Below are positions 59,850 through 64,000 of a DNA stretch of 64,000 nt, piece by piece; the first letter of the stretch is position 1, and each line of letters opens with the position of its first letter. This DNA is from Antedon mediterranea (lineage: Eukaryota > Echinodermata > Crinoidea > Comatulida > Antedonidae). The DNA lies in NCBI RefSeq assembly GCF_964355755.1, contig NC_092674.1, forward strand, positions 15,011,001 to 15,075,000, written 5' to 3'. The notes beneath the pieces were generated by a model that was given only the letters and a program-made list of their open reading frames with translations, was not told the DNA's origin and searched no databases. Made by a program: the position numbers and the translations under genes.

Positions 59850-60560
59850 TTTAAGTTGATCATCAAAAACGACCCCTAAATATTTATAATGGTTACCTTT
59901 TTAATACGAATTTTATTAATTTACAACCTCATCAGTCTCTATTTTATTTTTGCGAAAATCAATTCTTTAGTTTTGGTAGTACTAAGTTTAAGGTAGTTAT
60001 CATCACAATACTTAACAAAGTTAACAATTTCAGTCCTATAATGACTGTCGTTATCGTACTTTATTAGCCCAAGCAGTATCATCAGCAAACTTAATTACTG
60101 GACATCATTAATCACATCATTTAATTTTACAAACTGCTGGTGATTAGAAAGGAAATCGAAATTGAAAATTCATTCGCAACACTGATACCAAGTAATTTAT
60201 GAGTGAGGAGATGGGGTTGTATCTTATTGAATGTTGATGAGAAATCGTAGTACATTATCCTTACGTTATTACCTTTACTAGAATTACCAAAATGTGAATA
60301 TAATTTATATTAATTTACTTAATTTATATACAATTGAGTCTTCCATGCTACGTTTGCTGGAATATGCAAATTTGCCTCAGCGGCCTCAGCCGGTTTATTA
60401 TCATTTTCTCACACACTTTCATGGCAAATGACATAAGCGCAATAGGCCTTAGGTCATTCATGCATTTGATGACCGATTTCTTTGGAATAGGAACTATACA
60501 AGAGGTTTTTCATATGTTGGGAATGAACAACATTCAGAAACAAAACATTCAGAATCTAAA
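59850..60560 (-). pseudogene. LINE reverse transcriptase fragment
   Basis: Minus strand: SCIVPIPKKS, MNDLRPIALMSFAMKVCEKM (about 60400-60490; RT block 1), then after breaks VRIMYYDFSSTFNKIQPHLL (about 60210-60270; first catalytic Asp), and FADDTAWA (about 60065-60090; catalytic FADD with neighbouring frame slips) followed by NFVKYCDDNYLKLSTTKTKE. Several frame breaks and gaps. Clade probably Jockey/CR1-like. Confidence 0.72.
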
Positions 60561-60984
60561 ACGTAAATTGTTGTTCCTGCTTCTTTATTTAATAGTCTGT
60601 ATTTTGTTTCCTAATGTGGTTTTCCACACTGCAATATTGTGGCATACCTCATCAATATCTTTAACAATAGTCTTTGGATGCAGCCAAAATGCATTATTTT
60701 TAGGATTAAGATGTAAATGTACTTACAATACGAATCTACAGGGAAATCTGGAGATGAGTTTCATACATTCTTTCCGATTGACTACGAGAGTCATAGCATC
60801 GCCATGATGATTCTTATACCCTATTCAGACGTGCATCCTATTGTGATTCGTTGTGATGTAATGGATGGTAATCGGTTGGTAGTTACTCCCAATCGCAATT
60901 TTGGGACGTATTCAGATACAGGTTTCTAAAATAGCCAACATAGAACTGTTTAATACTTGTCAAAATCACACCTGTAACACTCAC

Positions 60985-61310
60985 CTTCAAAGAATGCAAA
61001 TTATTAGTACAAATTACATGAAATATGCAAATTAGGAAATGAAATTACAGGTTCCTATATATCGAAAAACACTAAGGCGAGCGAGTTGATTTTAATAACT
61101 TGTTCAGAATGTTATTATTATTATTATTATAGGACCGCTTTGTAATTCCCAAAATCACATCTTTGTCATACACCTGGAAAGTATGCAAATTATTAGTACA
61201 AGTTACATGAAATATGCAAATTAGGGGGTGAAATTACAGTCTTCCCATATCTCGAAAACCACTCATGCTAGAGAGTTGATTTTTTCAAGGCCTTATTCAG
61301 AATTCATATT
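60985..61310. repeat. Two-unit repeat of the 'atatctcgaaaacca' family
   Basis: Units of about 187 bp share ATGCAAATTATTAGTACAA, TTACATGAAATATGCAAATT, ATAT.TCGAAAA.CACT and GAG(C/A)GAGTTGATTTT. A (TTA)n run lies between them. Confidence 0.7.
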
Positions 61311-61830
61311 TAGGACACTGTTGGCTGGTTTGTTACACATGGTGCTTTCAGCTACATCATATAAGTTCTTAAATAGTGGCTTGATGTTGTTGATTGCTTT
61401 TAGTTTAAGAGACAGGTTCTCACAGTATTCGCATAGGCAACCTATATACTTTTCTTGTGACTTTAATTTAACATGTTGAGGTTGGTGTCTATAGAAATTG
61501 ATGAAGAATGGATTATCTGGAAAAGCTTTAGTGAACTTGGTATGAGGCTTCTGATATCATTATCAAGGACATTTCAGGGCTTTAACGATCTCTTGCTAAC
61601 TAATTTTTTTGTCAGGAAGTTGGTTAGAGTTTGTTTCGTAAAATTCTTGTATCAATTGATTGTTGTAAGAGGCTACAGCTACACGCGTTTTGGCATTTGT
61701 AGCTTTCTGCTTACACCAAACTTCCTGCTAGCTGCCCTTTGAAGTTTTGGCCTTCTTCATCACATTACAAAGGCAGCTGGCTACATTCTTTCTCAATGCA
61801 GAATAAAGGAAGGACCCAATAAATCGTTAT
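61300..61830 (-). pseudogene. Fragment of an HGKGPCDG-family transposase-like gene
   Basis: Minus strand: SFLYSALRKNVASCLCNVMK, KEVWCKQKATNAKTRVA, NQLIQEFY, PFFINFYRHQPQHVKLKSQ and IGCLCEYCENLSLKLKAINN (about 61395-61450). The RP-HV-L...CLCxYCxN pattern is the same module as MRPKHVYL...CLCRYHEN in the gene at 48199-50177. Several stops interrupt it; the catalytic part is absent. Confidence 0.55.
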
Positions 61831-61839
61831 CGCCAACGC

Positions 61840-64000
61840 ACCATCCGTTATTGTCTTAGGGTTTCGGGAACTCGTAAGTCGGTGTTAGTGCGAGCTTCCA
61901 GATCCTGACTAGATAGTTTGATCGTGCGTCGTATATGTTGATGCAAGCATCTACGCGACGGTGGAAAGTTAGCTAAATCAATTTTTTTTTTTAACACTGA
62001 TTATTCCATCTTTTTCCTTGCATTTCCTGCAAAGAAAGTCAAATTGGGATCCATAAAACAGGCATGTGAACTCTTCCAGTTTCAACACTTCTTCAGCCCA
62101 CGAATTTCACGTCGGCAATCGGCAATTGCCGACCTTATTGCCGACCTTAAATTGTCAGAGGACGGCAAGAGATTGCCGACCTTGAAACTAGGCTAGAGAT
62201 CCCTCCTTTCAAGCCTCCTAGCAACAACATGGTACTTTAAGGGATCGTATCATTGAAATTTTAACAGGCATATTCACCACCATGTTGTGTTTAGTTAACA
62301 AACCATGGAATTAAGATGATCCCTGAATTCACTCAACCATTACATCATGTTGTGTGTGTGTGAGCTGCATGCTCCTATCAAGCTGGCTGGGCACAGTGCT
62401 GTGCAACAGACCTGTGTAGGGGAATACCCTGTTATGCCAAGCAAGCAACCAGGCTATGCTCTGTGTACGGCTAGCTCCAGAACCACGATGTTCAGCAATT
62501 ATCAAATAGAATTTATCTTGTAAATTTTAGTGTTAGGTTTTTATATTTTAGTTAATTTTGCGGATCAACTGCCGTTTTGGCTCCGGAGTTTTTTTTAGGG
62601 TTATTCCATTATTAAAGTGGGGGTGTGTGGTTATGAATATTGTGTGCAGGTACGTCAATAGAAATGACATTGAGAGCCCTCTTCTGTCAGTTGACTGGTT
62701 CCCGGTCTACCGCCTTGTAATTGACTTAATCATGATCGAATTCCAACAACTTAAAAATATACAAAATGTTTACATAATTATATAACAATGTAGATCTATC
62801 TAATAATGTTTTTATTTTTTTGCAGATAAAGGAGGATCATCAATAAAATAAAATGATAACAATTCCAGGCATTTAATATACGGTTTACTGATAAAATATA
62901 ATGTACCAATGAAATAAACCTGGTGTTTTGAAACATATTTTAATAACTTTTGCCGGCCTAGCGCCTTTGTGTATCTAAATCTATCTAATCTATCTAAATA
63001 ATTAAGTTAGTACAGTATTAACAAATAGAGGGTTAGGGTTATGTATAATAAAATGATAGAAATGAGGCATTATCTAATAATGTTTTTATTGATTTTTTTT
63101 TCTGATTTTTATAGTTTTAAAATTCAAGTACCGTTTTTATAGCGTTATGTATCCTGTAAATGCTAACCTAAAAACGTTATCTGAATGTTTCTTTTTACGT
63201 TATAGAAATGTAATAAAATAACGGTTATAGTGAACCTAAACATTAACCAAACACTAACATTAGAAAACCACTATGTGTTTGCTGGACTGCCACAATGGAA
63301 CAATAGACCTAGGTATGTATGTTAAACAAAGAAATCACGTCAAAGCAGGGTGGAGACGGAATTTTAAGACAAAGGCGTTCTATACAAATGCAAATCTGGT
63401 GGTGGAATACAACATGATCAATGCTGACAGAAATTCACGTAAACTCTGCAGTAAAAAAAATGTAGAAACATTATTTGCGTATTAAATCACTATATAAAAT
63501 GTTCAGCTTGTTTAATTAATATACTGTACAATAATAACCGTACTATGATTTTCTTTTTTAACCTGTTTTGAACGTCTCTTTTATCTACTACAAGGAATAA
63601 TTTCGCCAGTGTGGCATAGCAAAAAGCTATACAAAACAACCTTATTGCTACACATTTCGAAAATTGTGTAGCAAAAAATACAATACAAAACTATGTTTCT
63701 CGACTAAATCAGTTTGATTAGCAATTTTGCTAAAATTTTGAAATGAAATTTTTCACTGTACTACAGACTCCCACTTGTAATTTTAATGCTTGTCGATATA
63801 TGATTTCTATACTGTACTTACTGTTTATTACAGCTCATACATAGTTGCTATTCTCTTGAGGCTCAAGACGACCAAATAGACAGTTTGATATCCAAGTACA
63901 ACTTGTAACTAGAATTTAATTCGTCACTTTGACGAATTATAGGTGATCATTTTTATCATTTTATTGACATTCATATTTTTTAAACATGCACCTACGTTAA
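61840..64000. other. No recognised gene
   Basis: AT-rich. A local GCCGACCTTATTGCCGACCTT-like cluster (CGGCAATCGGCAATTGCCGA region, about 62110-62190) is the only structured spot. A short open stretch at 63273-63485 shows no recognisable domain. Confidence 0.5.

Noticed and set aside
63273-63485. 70-codon open frame near the window end
   Set aside because: No motif, no repeat context and no relatives recognised.

Overview
The window looks like gene-poor, AT-rich DNA from a multicellular animal. The clues are GT-AG introns, several non-LTR retrotransposon lineages, a Penelope-like element, a 5S-rRNA-derived SINE, and DNA transposon families I recall from cnidarians, echinoderms, lancelets and fish. 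The constant recurrence of TAGGCCTA-type words and the mix of families make me think of a marine invertebrate deuterostome, perhaps an echinoderm. This is an impression; no search was possible. I found no convincing ordinary host gene: almost every coding signal belongs to a mobile element or a transposase-like family.

Layout. 1-2.5 kb: intron-containing but broken gene of a transposase-like family (DFxxNY ... SDG ... HGKGPCDG), followed by a palindromic MITE. 3.7-9.7 kb: a decayed DNA transposon bounded by ~77 bp inverted repeats and carrying another transposase-like gene. 11.3-12.4 kb: a gene of the 'HEEADTR/CXC' family broken into two halves facing opposite ways. 13.4-25 kb: LINE fragments, several copies of a repeat with a GGTC/GACC microsatellite, a 643 bp tandem duplication, and a giant inverted repeat (arms 16441-17779 and 23710-25037) enclosing a second HEEADTR/CXC gene that has real introns and an LTR-element insertion with an exact 5 bp target duplication. 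29-32 kb: an element whose inverted ends are minisatellites (CTCGTACCC/GGGTACGAG), then a 5S-derived SINE.

35.5-47.9 kb: the most interesting object, a 12.4 kb element with 16 bp perfect terminal inverted repeats and a 4 bp target duplication. It encodes a very long protein (zinc-binding N-terminus, DDE-like core, FEN/XPG-like nuclease motifs, CXC cysteine-rich tail) interrupted by only one frameshift and one UAG. It sits in a tandem GTCACTCGCATTAC motif beside a nearly intact transposase-like gene (48.2-50.2 kb), and the same motif recurs upstream of that gene. A 1.2 kb foldback element lies inside the big element. 51.7-61.8 kb: PIF/Harbinger remnants, a nearly intact Penelope-like element with a 14 bp target duplication, more LINE fragments, a possible tyrosine-recombinase tail and a further fragment of the HGKGPCDG family. 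61.9-64 kb: nothing recognised.

How it fits together: three loci (11-12, 20-24 and 40-45 kb) share one family, and three (1-2.5, 48-50 and 61 kb) share another. The HEEADTR/CXC family combines what looks like a DDE-type integrase core with a flap-endonuclease-like domain, a combination I do not know as a described transposase.
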